Assembly: GCA_016110215.1 (NCBI GenBank)
Contig: JADWQD010000002.1
Coordinates: 2,604,001 to 2,668,000, forward strand
Reading direction: 5' to 3'
Length of the DNA: 64,000 bases
From: Capronia americana
Lineage: Eukaryota > Ascomycota > Eurotiomycetes > Chaetothyriales > Herpotrichiellaceae
Shown: positions 12,563-22,911 of the stretch, one piece after another
Position numbering within the stretch: the stretch's first letter is position 1
Layout: each line of letters starts with the position of its first letter
The notes under the pieces: model-generated
The model's input: the letters and a program-made list of their open reading frames with translations, nothing else
The model's database searches: none
Told to the model about the DNA's origin: nothing
Made by a program: the position numbers and the translations under genes

Positions 12563-12758
12563 ACCTACCACCCACCTCGCTGATCGACAGCATGATTGTC
12601 AAAGTGACGAGGTCTCAAGCGCTTCAGCCCGGAACAAATTGGATCGCCCCCAACGACCGACTGGTGACAATATTCACGTCAATATTCGAAGTGATTCCTG
12701 TGAAGAAGCAAGATCTTGAAACACAACCTTTACTGATCATTTTCGGTCTCGAAAATGG

Positions 12759-13483
12759 GGGAATTTCGATGCCATTATCAAATCAGTTGACTATGTTGGC
12801 GCCGAAACGGAGCCATGGGACAACGGCATTGTTTCTCTGCTTCCAGACTCGCTCAAGATATATGCGCCAGTATGGGTGCTGGATACGACAGGATGGACAT
12901 TGCGCTGATCGCCGAAGAGCTCAGACTCTTACGAGTCTATCCAGTCGCTGTCGGTGTATTGACGCGCGTTCTTCCAACTGGGCATAATGTACCGCAACAG
13001 CGGAGCCGCGTGTACTCTTGCCGTGGCAGATGCGGCGCTTTACCTCGCCGTTTCGGTTCCCCGACAACTCACCATGGCACAAGTTGGCGCCAAAACCGGC
13101 TTCCATCAGATGTGGTCGAGAACACGGAACAGAGTTTGAGAGATTGGCCACACTTCCAAAATCATACAGCAGGAGTTGTTGGCTTGGGGCAGGCGGATAG
13201 GATATGTCGTGACGAAGAAGGTATGCTTTGGTCACGGAGCCACCATTGTCTATCGTGAGGCGCAGCGAAAGTGCGGGGGGGAGAACAACGTATCCAAGCT
13301 GAGTATTGTGACTCTTTGGACGGTGCGCTGGCCGTCTCCGAGTGCGTCGTCGTGGCTGCACCTTACTTCGGCAAGCTGATCATGAAGGCGAAGCATTTCG
13401 CCCAGTGCAAGAGAGGGGCTCGATTCGCCATAGTGGCTCGCGGCCAACCGATGGCAGCACACAAGTTGGATCGAAGGGCGTGA
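12759..13483 (+). pseudogene. Degraded D-2-hydroxyacid dehydrogenase relic
   Basis: Pieces of a D-isomer-specific 2-hydroxyacid dehydrogenase follow each other in correct family order but in alternating frames. NFDAIIKSVDYVGAETEPWD and SLLPDSLKIYA (from ~12762) are in one frame. SMGAGYDRMDIALIAEE (~12869) is in another, with the conserved GAGYD. Next come NSGAACTLAVADAALYLAV (~12993), the Rossmann start GVVGLGQ (~13172), then IGYVVTKKVCFGHGATIVY (~13197). The last piece, from ~13271, reads SLDGALAVSECVVVAAPYF and KRGARFAIVARG. At least five frame switches separate them, so no single protein can be made. The distal catalytic region (the Glu and His motifs) is absent; the relic stops at 13483, 75 bp from the end of the P450 gene. 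It belongs to a different subgroup from the intact enzyme at 59222-60178. Confidence 0.8.
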
Positions 13484-13557
13484 TAAAACTTCAGCTTTGT
13501 TGTACTTGAGACTGTCCCACGCTAGGTAACACCAACGACTTGCTTGGGCGGGTTCTT

Positions 13558-15258
13558 TCAGTGAAGCAGAACTCTGCAACCCTCCAAACTTGAAACGACA
13601 AGAGTCAGCATTTGCTTTTCCTGTCCGGTAGGCACTACTTTGATTCCAGGGGGAAGTCGCAGATCGGGATAAGCCTGAAGCAGACGAACAAGAGCGTAGC
13701 TCGCTTCTGATAACGCAAAGTCCTTCCCCAAGCATGTTCGGAATCCGTGAAGAAACGGGATATAGGCGCAGCCGATGTGGGCGAGCTTGCCATCTAACCA
13801 CCGTTCTGGTCTGAATTCGTGTGCGTCCTCGCCGAAGAGCTCCTTGCGACGATGCATATGATACGGGCTGAAGGTGATACCGGCATTCTTCGGGACGAGC
13901 ACTGGGGATTCCCCATCTGGACCGCCGCCTTTCGGCAGAAACGTCGTTCTGACTGTGGACCGGGTGTTCATGGGTACTTGTGGGTAGAGTCTGAGGGCTG
14001 CAGCAACGATTAGCTTCGCTCCTCGCAAACAGCACTCAACGGCATAACCACGAAGACTCACTTTCGCTCAGAACAGCGTTTAGGTAAGACATATTCCTCG
14101 TATGTGATCTCGTAATCACCGTCTCAGAGCCGGCGACCTCATGGATCTCTTCACGCAGCCGCTGAAGCTTCTCAGGATGACGAACAAGATGGAAGATTGT
14201 CCAGGACATGGTGCACGCCGTGGTATCTCGCCCAGCAAGCAACACGTTGACGAGCTGGTCGCGCACCAATGATCGGTCTTGATACTCGGTGTGAAGGTCG
14301 AAAATAAAGGGATACTTTTTGGTGGCTTCATCTGGACCGTGGCTGCGGGCGTACTCGAATGCTTTCTCGATGAAGTGGTCCGCATAGCGTCTGACGACCT
14401 TGCAGGACTTTCGATAGCTCGGAGGATTGTACAGGAAGCTTAGATGCGCTAAAGGCAGTCGCACGGCGGTAACCCAGGTTGCACTGTCGAAATGTTCAGC
14501 AAATTCGTCTTGCTCTGCTTCTGACAGAGTCTCAATGGATTCGCCAAAAAGCAGCGTCGTCGTCGTCGCAAGCGTGAACCGGAAGAAGGCCGGCTGAAGG
14601 TCCACCACGCCGTTGGAATGTTGAAAGGAGGAGACCAGGTTTTCGACCTGATCTGTAAAGGTTTCCAAGTCTCTGGCTTGGACTCGTGCGAATTGTCGCC
14701 GGAGCAGTTCTCGCGAATGCTTCCAGGCCGGACCATCTTGGGTGAAGATGCCCTCGCCAAAGAATGGGTAACATGCAGGCCTTCGCACCCCCAGACCCAC
14801 GTCTGAGTCCATCATCAGCCACATGAAGGTGGATTCGGCGGCAGGGATGACGCACCTTGAAAATGTGTTTCTGTGATAGCTTTGATGTTACGAGGATCCG
14901 ACGTGAAGTAACCAACCAGACCAAACATGTACGCTGCAAAGGTTATGCCCAGGCTTTCAGTGAACTCGACTTGTAGCATCAGCGCATGATCGGTTAGGAC
15001 AGTCTCAACATGTCTCTTGACAAGATCAAGAGCCCAGGGCCATTGGTGCTTGAATTCGCTCTGAGGTGGTTCACAGCCGTTGACTCTGGCGAATTCTGCT
15101 TCTTCCTGCAACCGGTCAATATAGACCACAAGTTCGATGAAAACTTCGCCTACCCGATGCCGACGGCGTGTGTCAAACAGCCACTTCACAATGATGCTGG
15201 CACATACCGTGAATAGCAACTTGTACACCAGTCGGCCAGTATACTCGGTCGCCGCCAT
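13558..15258 (-). CDS. Cytochrome P450, CYP52-like (fatty-acid/alkane hydroxylase type)
   Basis: Membrane-bound haem monooxygenase of 527 aa. Exons 14856-15258, 14062-14802 and 13558-13997 join in frame, with introns of 53 and 64 nt. The start is the ATG at 15258; an in-frame TTG lies upstream at 15276. An N-terminal membrane anchor (residues ~10-30) is followed by the P450 fold. Visible signatures are the I-helix AGRDTTA (~residue 322), the ExxR motif ETLR formed exactly across the second splice junction, and the PERF-type segment FRPERW. The haem loop FLHGFRTCLG (~460) keeps the FxxGxRxCxG pattern. GIFTQDGPAWKHSRELLR and the ETLRLYPQVPMN region resemble CYP52-type enzymes, which hydroxylate alkanes or fatty acids. 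That substrate is inferred, not seen. It is divergent from the NLR-like gene at 16216. Confidence 0.88.
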
Positions 15259-16215
15259 CACGTTGATTGGTGACAAAGACGTGAAAGGTGTGCCGAAGAA
15301 CGGAAATGTAAATGAAGCTTCATGATTGATATATGTGCTTCAGCACGGGTTTGTATCGAAATGGCATCGGGGATGATTTCAAGGGCCAAACCCAGTGGTG
15401 GACAAAGAAATCTGTAAAATTGGCAAATTCCCAGGAGAAACATACCTTCTTGGCCCAGGGTCTAACCAGCAGATTTCTTTGTCCACCGCGTGCCTGCGGC
15501 TTCCAAACAGGGCCGCTCCAATCTTGACCGCTGTTCAGCTCTTTTCCATGGTCCCTAACCAGGGCATGACTGCAGGAGAAGTGACTATTGCGCAACCACT
15601 GATGGAGCAGACTCAGGTCTTTCATGCTCGCCTCTTCAACGTCGTGGTTCCCACGCGCCCGCGTGCTTTCCAAGCAGTCCGCGAAGATAGGGAGCTTATC
15701 CGAAGTACAAACAAAATGAGATCCAGCAGTTATCGAGGCGCTTCCAGGTTTACCGCTAAACTATATGATGGTCATAGTCGATAAACCTCAAGATAAAAGT
15801 CGGCCGCTCATAGGATGGAAAGCGGCACTGAAACTTTTGGATCAGCGAGCTGAGTCGGTGGAAATTTCTTTTATAAGTTGGTGGACAGTGTTCCGCCCAG
15901 GCCAGCACCATATCAAGCTCACCCGTAATACTCAGTCGACCTGGTGATATTTGGTATCATGGTCTCAGACAAAAATTCACTTCCACCAGCCCTGCCCAGC
16001 CTGCCGAAGAGAACTCATCTATGCGGCCCTTCTCCTGCTCCAAGAGATCGAATCCTGGTCCTTGGTCGGCTCTACTTCTGTCTATTCTCGTCATGTTGGG
16101 GGCCGCATCTCTACCACGAAGAGTCTCTGGTTGACGTGTGTCCACCGTTCTTGCCTTTGGATTGTTCGAGTCAGTCTTGAAAGTTGTGCACCGGGCAGTG
16201 CTCTTTTCGAAACGG
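15259..16215. promoter_or_regulatory. Shared upstream region of the divergent P450 and NLR genes
   Basis: 957 bp separate the P450 ATG (15258, minus) from the NLR ATG (16216, plus). The region must carry both promoters. It holds the 16-bp inverted repeat at 15398-15486; no other clear element was identified. Its short frames lack any family signature. Confidence 0.55.
15398..15486. repeat. 16-bp perfect inverted repeat with 57-bp loop
   Basis: Arms GTGGACAAAGAAATCT (15398-15413) and AGATTTCTTTGTCCAC (15471-15486) are exact reverse complements. They lie ~140 bp upstream of the P450 ATG in the divergent P450/NLR promoter region. The structure could be a hairpin, a paired regulator site or a small transposon footprint. 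Confidence 0.75.
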
Positions 16216-19200
16216 ATGGAACCATTCTCAACTGCAACAGCTGCCATCGGGGTGATCCAGCTGTGCTATGAGGTTATCAACCATTGTCATGTTGTGCTGC
16301 GTAGCGCAAAGTCCATTCAGACCGAGTTGGCCTCTCTCGTTGAAGAGTTGACAAACCTCCAAGGTCTTATGACAACTGTACGGGACGCTTGTGGACCGTC
16401 AAGGCCAAACTTGTCGCTACAAGGCCAGAGGAGAGCTGAACCGATCTATGAGCGAATGCATTCTGCTATTACACATTACGAGGACTTGGTCAAAAAGCTC
16501 CGCGGAATTGTCATCAACATCTCAGGGTCAGAACATGGTGACCGTCCGACAAGTGAGCGGGCCCTACAATGCAAGATTGATTTTGAGTGCAAAGGCAGAT
16601 TGGACAGGATGGTCCAGGCTTGGAGGAGTGAGAAGCAGCGAGGTGTGTTGGCAGACCTTCGACTACGGATCGTTGAGCATCAAAACAATATCCAGGTCCA
16701 GTTGACGGCCTTGGGACTCATACACTCTCAAGACACTTTGTCAAACATCGGCAGAGTCGCAGAGGATGTCCGGAATATGCGGACCGGCCTGATCCTCCGC
16801 AACCAAATATCAGCTGTTCAAAGCAATCCTCTCACAAGAGATTTCTATGACAGAAATCCTGTGCCTGAGGACGTCGTCAACAGCGTCAAGACGAACGTTC
16901 ACTTCTACATACCTTCGTCAGTCGTCACCTTCTTTAAAGGCCGGCATGCACTTCTCGAGGAGCTCAAAGCAGAGCTCGCCAAACCGACAAGCAACGTGCA
17001 AAAGCGATTTGTGATCTATGGCTTTCCTGGATCAGGAAAGACCCAATTTTGCTGCAAGCTGGCACAAAATCTTCGTCCTTTGTTCTGGGCGATCTTCTCC
17101 ATTGATGCGAGCTCTGGCGCGAACGCTGAAGCTTCAATGCGTGACATTGCTGCCCGAGGCAATGTAGCTGCCACCAAGGAAGCCGCAAAGCACTTTTTGG
17201 CCAATGCCGCAATGCCATGGATGCTCATCATCGACAATGCAGATGATGAAGATCTTGACCTGGAAGACTACTTCCCTCCTGGAGAGCGTGGCTGTATCTT
17301 GATCACCACTCGAGACAGTGACAAGAAACACCTCGGAACTATCGGCCCAAGATTCTATTCCTTCGATAGATTGGCGGACAACGAAGCCGAGGAGCTGCTT
17401 CTCACCACCGCAGAGGAGCCGTCGCCGTATAAGGAAGACGTCTTGAGAGAAGCGAAGAAGATATCAAAGACTCTACACTGCCTGCCACTGGCGCTGGTGT
17501 TAGCTGGTCAGACCATTAGAAAAGGATACGCCTCGTGGATTGGATATCTCACCTATTTCAAGCATCACCGTCAAGCTCTGGCTCGGAAGGCAATCAAATC
17601 CAGGGAAGAGCCCAACAAGCACGACCGTGAGCGTCGGGCTTGTGTCTATGTCAACTTTGAACCTCTTCTGACTGGCATGGAATCTTCCACGGACCAAGCA
17701 GCCAAGGACGCCTTCGAGCTCATGCAGCTCTTCGCATTTTTCCACCACCGAAACGTTCGCCGAGACATTCTGATTAAAGCGGTGAGGAACCCGGTCATCG
17801 AGGAAAATGCCAGGCAGGCGGAGCCGGAAGATTCCTATGCTTTTCCGCCACAAAGAACCAAGGGCTGGGTCGACAATATTAGATGCCGCCTGTTGCGACA
17901 CGTCGAGCTGATACTAACCGATTCAAAGTACTCATGGCTATTCATAAAGCAAAGAACCGTCCTCCCTGCAATTCTAAGACCGGATGCACTGGTGGATGGT
18001 GAGCTAGACTCTATGCGACTTGACCAGGCAATCTGCCATTTGCAGAAGCATTCCTTCATCAGCCCCGGGGAAGAGCCGGCCACATACACTGTGCATCCCT
18101 TGATCCATGAATGGATGCGTATTCGCCTGGACCGTCCTGGGAGAGAAGCTATATGGTGCGAAGCAGCTGCTATTGCATTGGCTAAATGCATCGTTCTGGA
18201 TGCCAATGCCTTGAGTCCGGAAAGAGTGTCAATGCGCACATCGCGACATTTCATCTCAACAGAGCTTTTGCCCCACATTCGTCATGTTCGACAATGTCAA
18301 GAAGATCTGGATGGTAGATTCAAGATCGCCCAACAACTGAAGAGGAGAACCTTCTTCCCCATACAAAGCGGGTCCACGCTCGCTCCTCTGGAAGCAATGC
18401 GCCTCGCGAAGTTCAGCATCGTATACTTTCAGTGCGGTGACTGGCAAGTTGCGAGGCAGTTGCAGGAACAGGTGAGAGCGTATGTCATCCAGGTGCGAGG
18501 CATGGATCACCCTGCTTGTCATCGAATCACTGCTGCACTCTCGGCAACGTACTATCATCTCGACATGTTTCCACATTCCATTCGAATGATGAGAGACATT
18601 GTTGCATCCTCAAGTCGAACGTATGGCGATGATCATCCACGCACATTGAAAGCCATTGACTCCCTTGCCCAAATCCTGTGCTACTCCGGGAGACTGACCG
18701 AGTCGCTCGAGCTTCATACGAAGGCGTGGGAAGGGTTCAAAGCTCTCGATAGCCACGGCCCGAAACACAAAGACTCCCTGCTAGCTCTGAGGCACCTAGG
18801 GGCTGTCCAATCGCGTTTTTTTCGCTATTCAGAGTCTGCAAGGCTGTGTGAGCTTGCCTTGGAGGGCTTCTATGACTGCAATGATGTCGAAGACGAGATC
18901 CTGTTCACCAAGGAAGATATCGCTTTAGCACTTGCAGCAGAGAACCGCGAGCCTGACCGAGCAAGAGCTCTGATGGAAGAAGTGCTGGAGAGGAGAAAGG
19001 TGATCTGGGGTGACGAAGGCGTCTATACACTTTTCGCCGAACTCAATTACGGCAGGGTGGAGCATGGCCTTGGGGATTTTCAAGCTGCTGAAGCGAGGCT
19101 GCTGCGAATTCTACCCATCGGCATCAGGAGTGTTGGTAGGATACACAACGGCGTGGTCTTAGCCGAGATGTTTCTTGCCCGGAGTTGGGTAGGCATGAAA

Positions 19201-19500
19201 CGATATGCTGAAGCTGAGGAATTGTATAGGAGGGTGCTGATTGAGCATGCCGAAGGCGGACGTCGTAAAGGTTCAAACGATCACGTGCAGCGAATTCTAG
19301 CTGAATGGTTCCTGGTAGAGTGCCTGGACGAAAGTGGAAAACTTGCGGAAGCACATGAAGCTGCGGAGAATCTTCTTGATTCCTTGGCCAAAGTAGGTGA
19401 TGCAGGCTATGGATTGAAGCATCCACTTCACGGACAGGTGGTGACGAAGTTGGCTGAGATGAGGAGGAAAATGGGTGAAGAAATAAGAATGGATGGATGA
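16216..19500 (+). CDS. Fungal STAND/NLR-like protein: helical N-domain, NB-ARC, TPRs
   Basis: Intracellular signal-transduction ATPase of 1094 aa, single exon. Fungal proteins of this architecture act in non-self recognition and programmed cell death, or remain uncharacterised. The start is the ATG at 16216, giving MEPFSTATAAIGVIQLCYEV, a beginning shared by the helical N-terminal domains (SesA/Helo-like) of fungal NLRs; the open frame upstream lacks an ATG. NB-ARC: P-loop GFPGSGKT (residues 269-276), Walker B MLIIDNADD (~336-344), an RNBS-B-like GCILITTRDS, and a GLPLA-like CLPLALV (~422). A winged-helix-like linker ends in VHPLIHEWMR. The C-terminal third (~735-1085) is a superhelix of TPR_10/TPR_12-type repeats, e.g. 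GDDHPRTLKAIDSLAQIL and RYAEAEELYRRVL. Ligand and partner are unknown, and no partner effector gene is adjacent. Confidence 0.88.
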   Translation: MEPFSTATAAIGVIQLCYEVINHCHVVLRSAKSIQTELASLVEELTNLQGLMTTVRDACGPSRPNLSLQGQRRAEPIYERMHSAITHYEDLVKKLRGIVINISGSEHGDRPTSERALQCKIDFECKGRLDRMVQAWRSEKQRGVLADLRLRIVEHQNNIQVQLTALGLIHSQDTLSNIGRVAEDVRNMRTGLILRNQISAVQSNPLTRDFYDRNPVPEDVVNSVKTNVHFYIPSSVVTFFKGRHALLEELKAELAKPTSNVQKRFVIYGFPGSGKTQFCCKLAQNLRPLFWAIFSIDASSGANAEASMRDIAARGNVAATKEAAKHFLANAAMPWMLIIDNADDEDLDLEDYFPPGERGCILITTRDSDKKHLGTIGPRFYSFDRLADNEAEELLLTTAEEPSPYKEDVLREAKKISKTLHCLPLALVLAGQTIRKGYASWIGYLTYFKHHRQALARKAIKSREEPNKHDRERRACVYVNFEPLLTGMESSTDQAAKDAFELMQLFAFFHHRNVRRDILIKAVRNPVIEENARQAEPEDSYAFPPQRTKGWVDNIRCRLLRHVELILTDSKYSWLFIKQRTVLPAILRPDALVDGELDSMRLDQAICHLQKHSFISPGEEPATYTVHPLIHEWMRIRLDRPGREAIWCEAAAIALAKCIVLDANALSPERVSMRTSRHFISTELLPHIRHVRQCQEDLDGRFKIAQQLKRRTFFPIQSGSTLAPLEAMRLAKFSIVYFQCGDWQVARQLQEQVRAYVIQVRGMDHPACHRITAALSATYYHLDMFPHSIRMMRDIVASSSRTYGDDHPRTLKAIDSLAQILCYSGRLTESLELHTKAWEGFKALDSHGPKHKDSLLALRHLGAVQSRFFRYSESARLCELALEGFYDCNDVEDEILFTKEDIALALAAENREPDRARALMEEVLERRKVIWGDEGVYTLFAELNYGRVEHGLGDFQAAEARLLRILPIGIRSVGRIHNGVVLAEMFLARSWVGMKRYAEAEELYRRVLIEHAEGGRRKGSNDHVQRILAEWFLVECLDESGKLAEAHEAAENLLDSLAKVGDAGYGLKHPLHGQVVTKLAEMRRKMGEEIRMDG

Positions 19501-19903
19501 AAAGCTGCAGAGTATTTCCGATTGTGTGTCTCGTCGAGGTATGTACGACCATCAGAGATTGTGCTACACCACTGCAATGAGACATGTACGAGTAGGGAAC
19601 ACTTACTCAGTACAAGTAGTGGAAAGGGGTCAGATATGAGCCTGCAGAGCCTACTTGGATCAGTAGTGGTTAGTACGAGTATTGAAAAATGGATTTTGGA
19701 GCGACAGGCCTTGGCCCCCAAGGGAAGGCTTAATTCTCCAGATGGGTGTGTGCACACCAAAACAGCTAGCGTGGCCCTGTGCTTCTGCCGCCACAACTTG
19801 AAGCGGTGATGTCTGCGGCAGTTCTCATCCCATCTCATTACTTCGCCAAACTGAGAGACATTTGCTCTCTTTCGAATACCCGCAATCTTGGACACTAGAC
19901 AAC

Positions 19904-20567
19904 ATGAGTGTCAAAAGAACTCGCAATGACGCAGACGCAGAGCCTGGGGAACGAGACAAGAAGAAGCGCAAGGGATTTTCGGTCGGGCCTGCCAATCTTC
20001 CTGATGGCACTTACAGGCGCAAAAGTGAGAGCTTCAGGACCGCTCCGAAGTTTGTCGTACTAATTCGTACCAGCCCAAAAGATTAAGAACGATCTCATTC
20101 AGAAGGCGAAGGTGAAGAAGGCCTATGCAAAAGTGAAGGCCCAGGAAGAAACTGCACAAGCAACTACACATGCAATTGCCTCCGGCGAACCTGCCGACCT
20201 CCGTCAAGAAACGGCACCGTCGAGCCTTCAGCTTCACCCTGACCGCCAAGCAATGCTGGAGAAGGACTATACACATGGCGAAGAGTCTTTCCCACACGAG
20301 GATGAACCTAAACAGCACAGAAACCTAGATGGCCGGACCCGACAGCATAGGTCGAAACAGTCGCGCTACAAGAAGGAAATGGAAGCCGGAGCTCAACGGA
20401 AGGCAGAATTCGAGGCCAAACGCAAGGTGAGGGAGGCTCGTGAGAAGGAGAGGAAGGATATGTCCAAGGCCAAAAGACCCGGTATCGACGGGAAGCTCAA
20501 GCTAGGTCGACAGGGGACAGTCTTACTCGACCGTATCCGCAGATTGACCGAAGAGGGGAGGATATGA
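19904..20567 (+). CDS. rRNA-processing protein, FYV7-like
   Basis: Small, very basic nucleolar-type protein of 204 aa. Exons 19904-20024 and 20074-20567 flank a 49-nt intron with donor GTGAGA, branch TACTAAT and acceptor CAG at 20073. Splicing yields RRKTQKIKNDLIQKAKVKKA, matching the conserved block of the Fyv7/TAP26 rRNA-processing family, which works in 18S rRNA maturation and 40S assembly in yeast. The C-terminal end KLGRQGTVLLDRIRRL is also typical. Between the blocks lies a low-complexity, probably coiled Lys/Arg/Glu region. The assignment rests on these two short blocks plus size and charge. Confidence 0.78.
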
Positions 20568-21061
20568 AGCGTAAGTGCTGAGAAAACCACCTTTGCCTAT
20601 CTGAGGAGCTCCCGAGTGGCACGAGGACCTGTTCAATTGCGAATTGATGCGTATCACTGATGCCGAGAATCGCTGATGGTCGATGCACGGGCTGGAAAAT
20701 GTGGCGTGCCACCAAACAAAGACTCCTTCAACCCTCGAGGATGATTGATTCTCACAATGACCTTTGTCGTGAAGGACATTTGGGGAGACCAAAACTCGCT
20801 CGTTATTCGCTCTCACGCGGCTTATGGACAATGCAGATTGTCTATGATGCACAAACCAGAACAAAACCGGTGCTGCATCGATCGCCACAAAGAGCATACT
20901 GCCGACTTTGGTCTTATAAGCACTCCCCTGCCCTCGGCCTGATCAGAGATGTCCTTTTTCCGCGAATCAATAAACATACTTTTGACAAAGCCGTTCACGG
21001 ATCATTGTGTCAACCACCACTTTTTCATTTTTCCGCGTCGGATTCACTGGCAACCACAAAT
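20568..21061. other. Intergenic between FYV7-like gene and unknown gene
   Basis: 494 bp separating two plus-strand genes. An in-frame open stretch continues upstream of the next gene's ATG, but without family-like content. No RNA gene or repeat was seen. Confidence 0.5.
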
Positions 21062-21947
21062 ATGTCATCGTTTACCATCACCAATGAAGATCTCTATACG
21101 CAAGGGCGAAGGTTCCATCAACTGCTTCAATCGTACAGGGGTGATAGCCCTGAAACACAATTTGCTTGGGACAAGTGGATAGATTTCAACAGAAAGCACC
21201 CACTCGTCGCCAGGGAAATTTCAAGTCAAAGCGATATTGTAGCAGACGACCCTCTCCGCCCCTGGAACGAGGCAGAAGAAAACCAGATGTACGTTGATAA
21301 AACCCACTGGAACTCGTTTCTTCGGGGTTGCGCCATAGGTGCTGGGTTTCGAATCGAGATTGAAAGCATCGTCACCTTTATGCGCTCTCAATATGTGCAC
21401 ATGTGGAGGAACAAAAGCCAATATGGTAAGTCCCCCTGGTCGACGATTGTGCCATGACAGGCATGATGCTCCCCTTCCCTCGTCGATACTGGTGCATGCT
21501 GACGTGTTCGCAGGTGAGACTTATTTAGTAGGATGGGCTATCCATCATATGCCAGCTCCGATATCTGAATTTCTCAGATGGTCCATCAGCCAAGAGGAGA
21601 CGGCCGAGGAGAAATGCGAGTGGACAATCAATGGCTTCGAGCAACACCTTCTCACCTGGGCTGCACTCTTCGAGAGCAACTTGGTACAGAAATATTATGC
21701 GCAATGTCGGGGCTACGAGGACCGTCGCTTCTATTATGAACCCCAAACCGACCAAGTGGAGCAAGAGTTGTACATCAGTCAGCTGCGCACCGGTGGAGGA
21801 CCGATTGCACACTTTCTTTATTCGAGAGCGGACCATCGTCGCTGGGCTTACCAGATGTTCAAAACCATCTGGCGTTGCGGCTTCGAAGACTGGGCCGTCC
21901 GAGATGGCGGCGTTAATGTCCCAAGGGACTCAGTGATGAGTGGATAG
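21062..21947 (+). CDS. Uncharacterised fungal protein, 265 aa
   Basis: Two exons, 21062-21425 and 21514-21947, separated by an 88-nt intron (GTAAGT...TTCGCAG, phase 1). The product begins MSSFTITNEDLYTQGRRF and is rich in aromatic residues (Trp/Tyr/His), with no signal peptide or obvious membrane segment. The second exon contains GWAIHHMPAPISEFLRWSIS and a charged middle (QEETAEEKCEW). I do not recognise a family. Coding nature is supported by the clean splice junction that restores a 265-codon frame, and by the ATG lying just after an AT-richer leader. Confidence 0.6.
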
Positions 21948-22251
21948 GGAGGGTCTGGATGCGTGAGAGGTAAGTGGACGTCCCTCCGTGTGTTTTCTCC
22001 TGTTTCTGGAAGCGGTGATCGCGAGCTCCGGTAAGTTTGCATGAAGGTGTGTTTTGCTTTGCTAAGTGAGCGTGAGTCTATTTCGATACCTGCCTCGTCC
22101 CCTTCCACCGGTCAACCTTGTTATCTAACTGATAGTTGATCCCACGAGACCATCGATCACAGTTCGTGCCATTGGGCTCAGCATCGTCAACTCCCGCACT
22201 AAGCTTGGTAAACACCTAAGATCTTCGTGAATTCGCCACCAAGTTCCTTCT

Positions 22252-22479
22252 ATGACAATCGCTGGCGTCTCGTTGACAGAAGACAGTCCGAGCATGACCG
22301 GCACAGGAACGACCGTCTTCTCTCCAGCTCCGCTGTATCATCGCCGTCCGTGTCCTGCTCTGCCCTCGGGGTCATCGCGGGTTGCTCTGTGTTGTATCAA
22401 GGTAAGTGACGGATGATTCGGAGTTCGACACAGGAGAATGATTACAATACGAATCTCGTAGAAACCATCACATGGTTAG
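22252..22479 (+). CDS. Possible small spliced ORF upstream of Arp4
   Basis: An ATG at 22252 opens 50 codons ending exactly at a consensus donor (AAG|GTAAGT at 22402). A 60-nt intron would end at CGTAG (22461) and leave six more codons (five residues and a TAG stop), about 55 aa in all. It could be a short independent gene, an upstream ORF in a long Arp4 leader, or a non-coding spliced transcript. No family match is recognised. Support is limited to the splice-site quality. Confidence 0.22.
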
Positions 22480-22911
22480 GTGCGAGAATGGTTTGAAGTG
22501 TCTGGCTCTGGGTTGTTTGGAGTTGAAGAACCTATCCATTACTGGACATGGTCCGGGTTTACTTCTGGAATAGACGTATAGCTCTAGCTTGGAGACGCCT
22601 ATAAGAACATGATCAACATTTCCAAGGACTACTCGCACTCGTAGCATTTTCATACCTACAGTAATTGCTGCGAGGGCGCCGGGCGCGGGGCACCGACGAG
22701 CCTCTCAACACTGACTTCGGGATAAAGATTTTCCGCTGCCGTGTTTGTCACGTTTGCATTTCCCAAAGACGCATTTTCGCGCCGCGTCGCATGCGGAAGG
22801 GATATCAGGTTGACTGACTCCACCAACGCTGATCCGATGAATGTTGTGGACTGATGAGAAGACCTCTCATTTCTCTAATTTCCTATTATTGTTGAACCCG
22901 TGCTTGGCGTA

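Noticed and set aside
12759..13483. Dehydrogenase relic as a functional spliced gene
   Set aside because: The frame changes lack plausible GT...AG introns at the needed sites and the C-terminal catalytic part is missing.
16138..16215. Earlier start for the NLR-like protein
   Set aside because: The codon at 16138 is GTG; the ATG at 16216 begins the sequence typical of the family.
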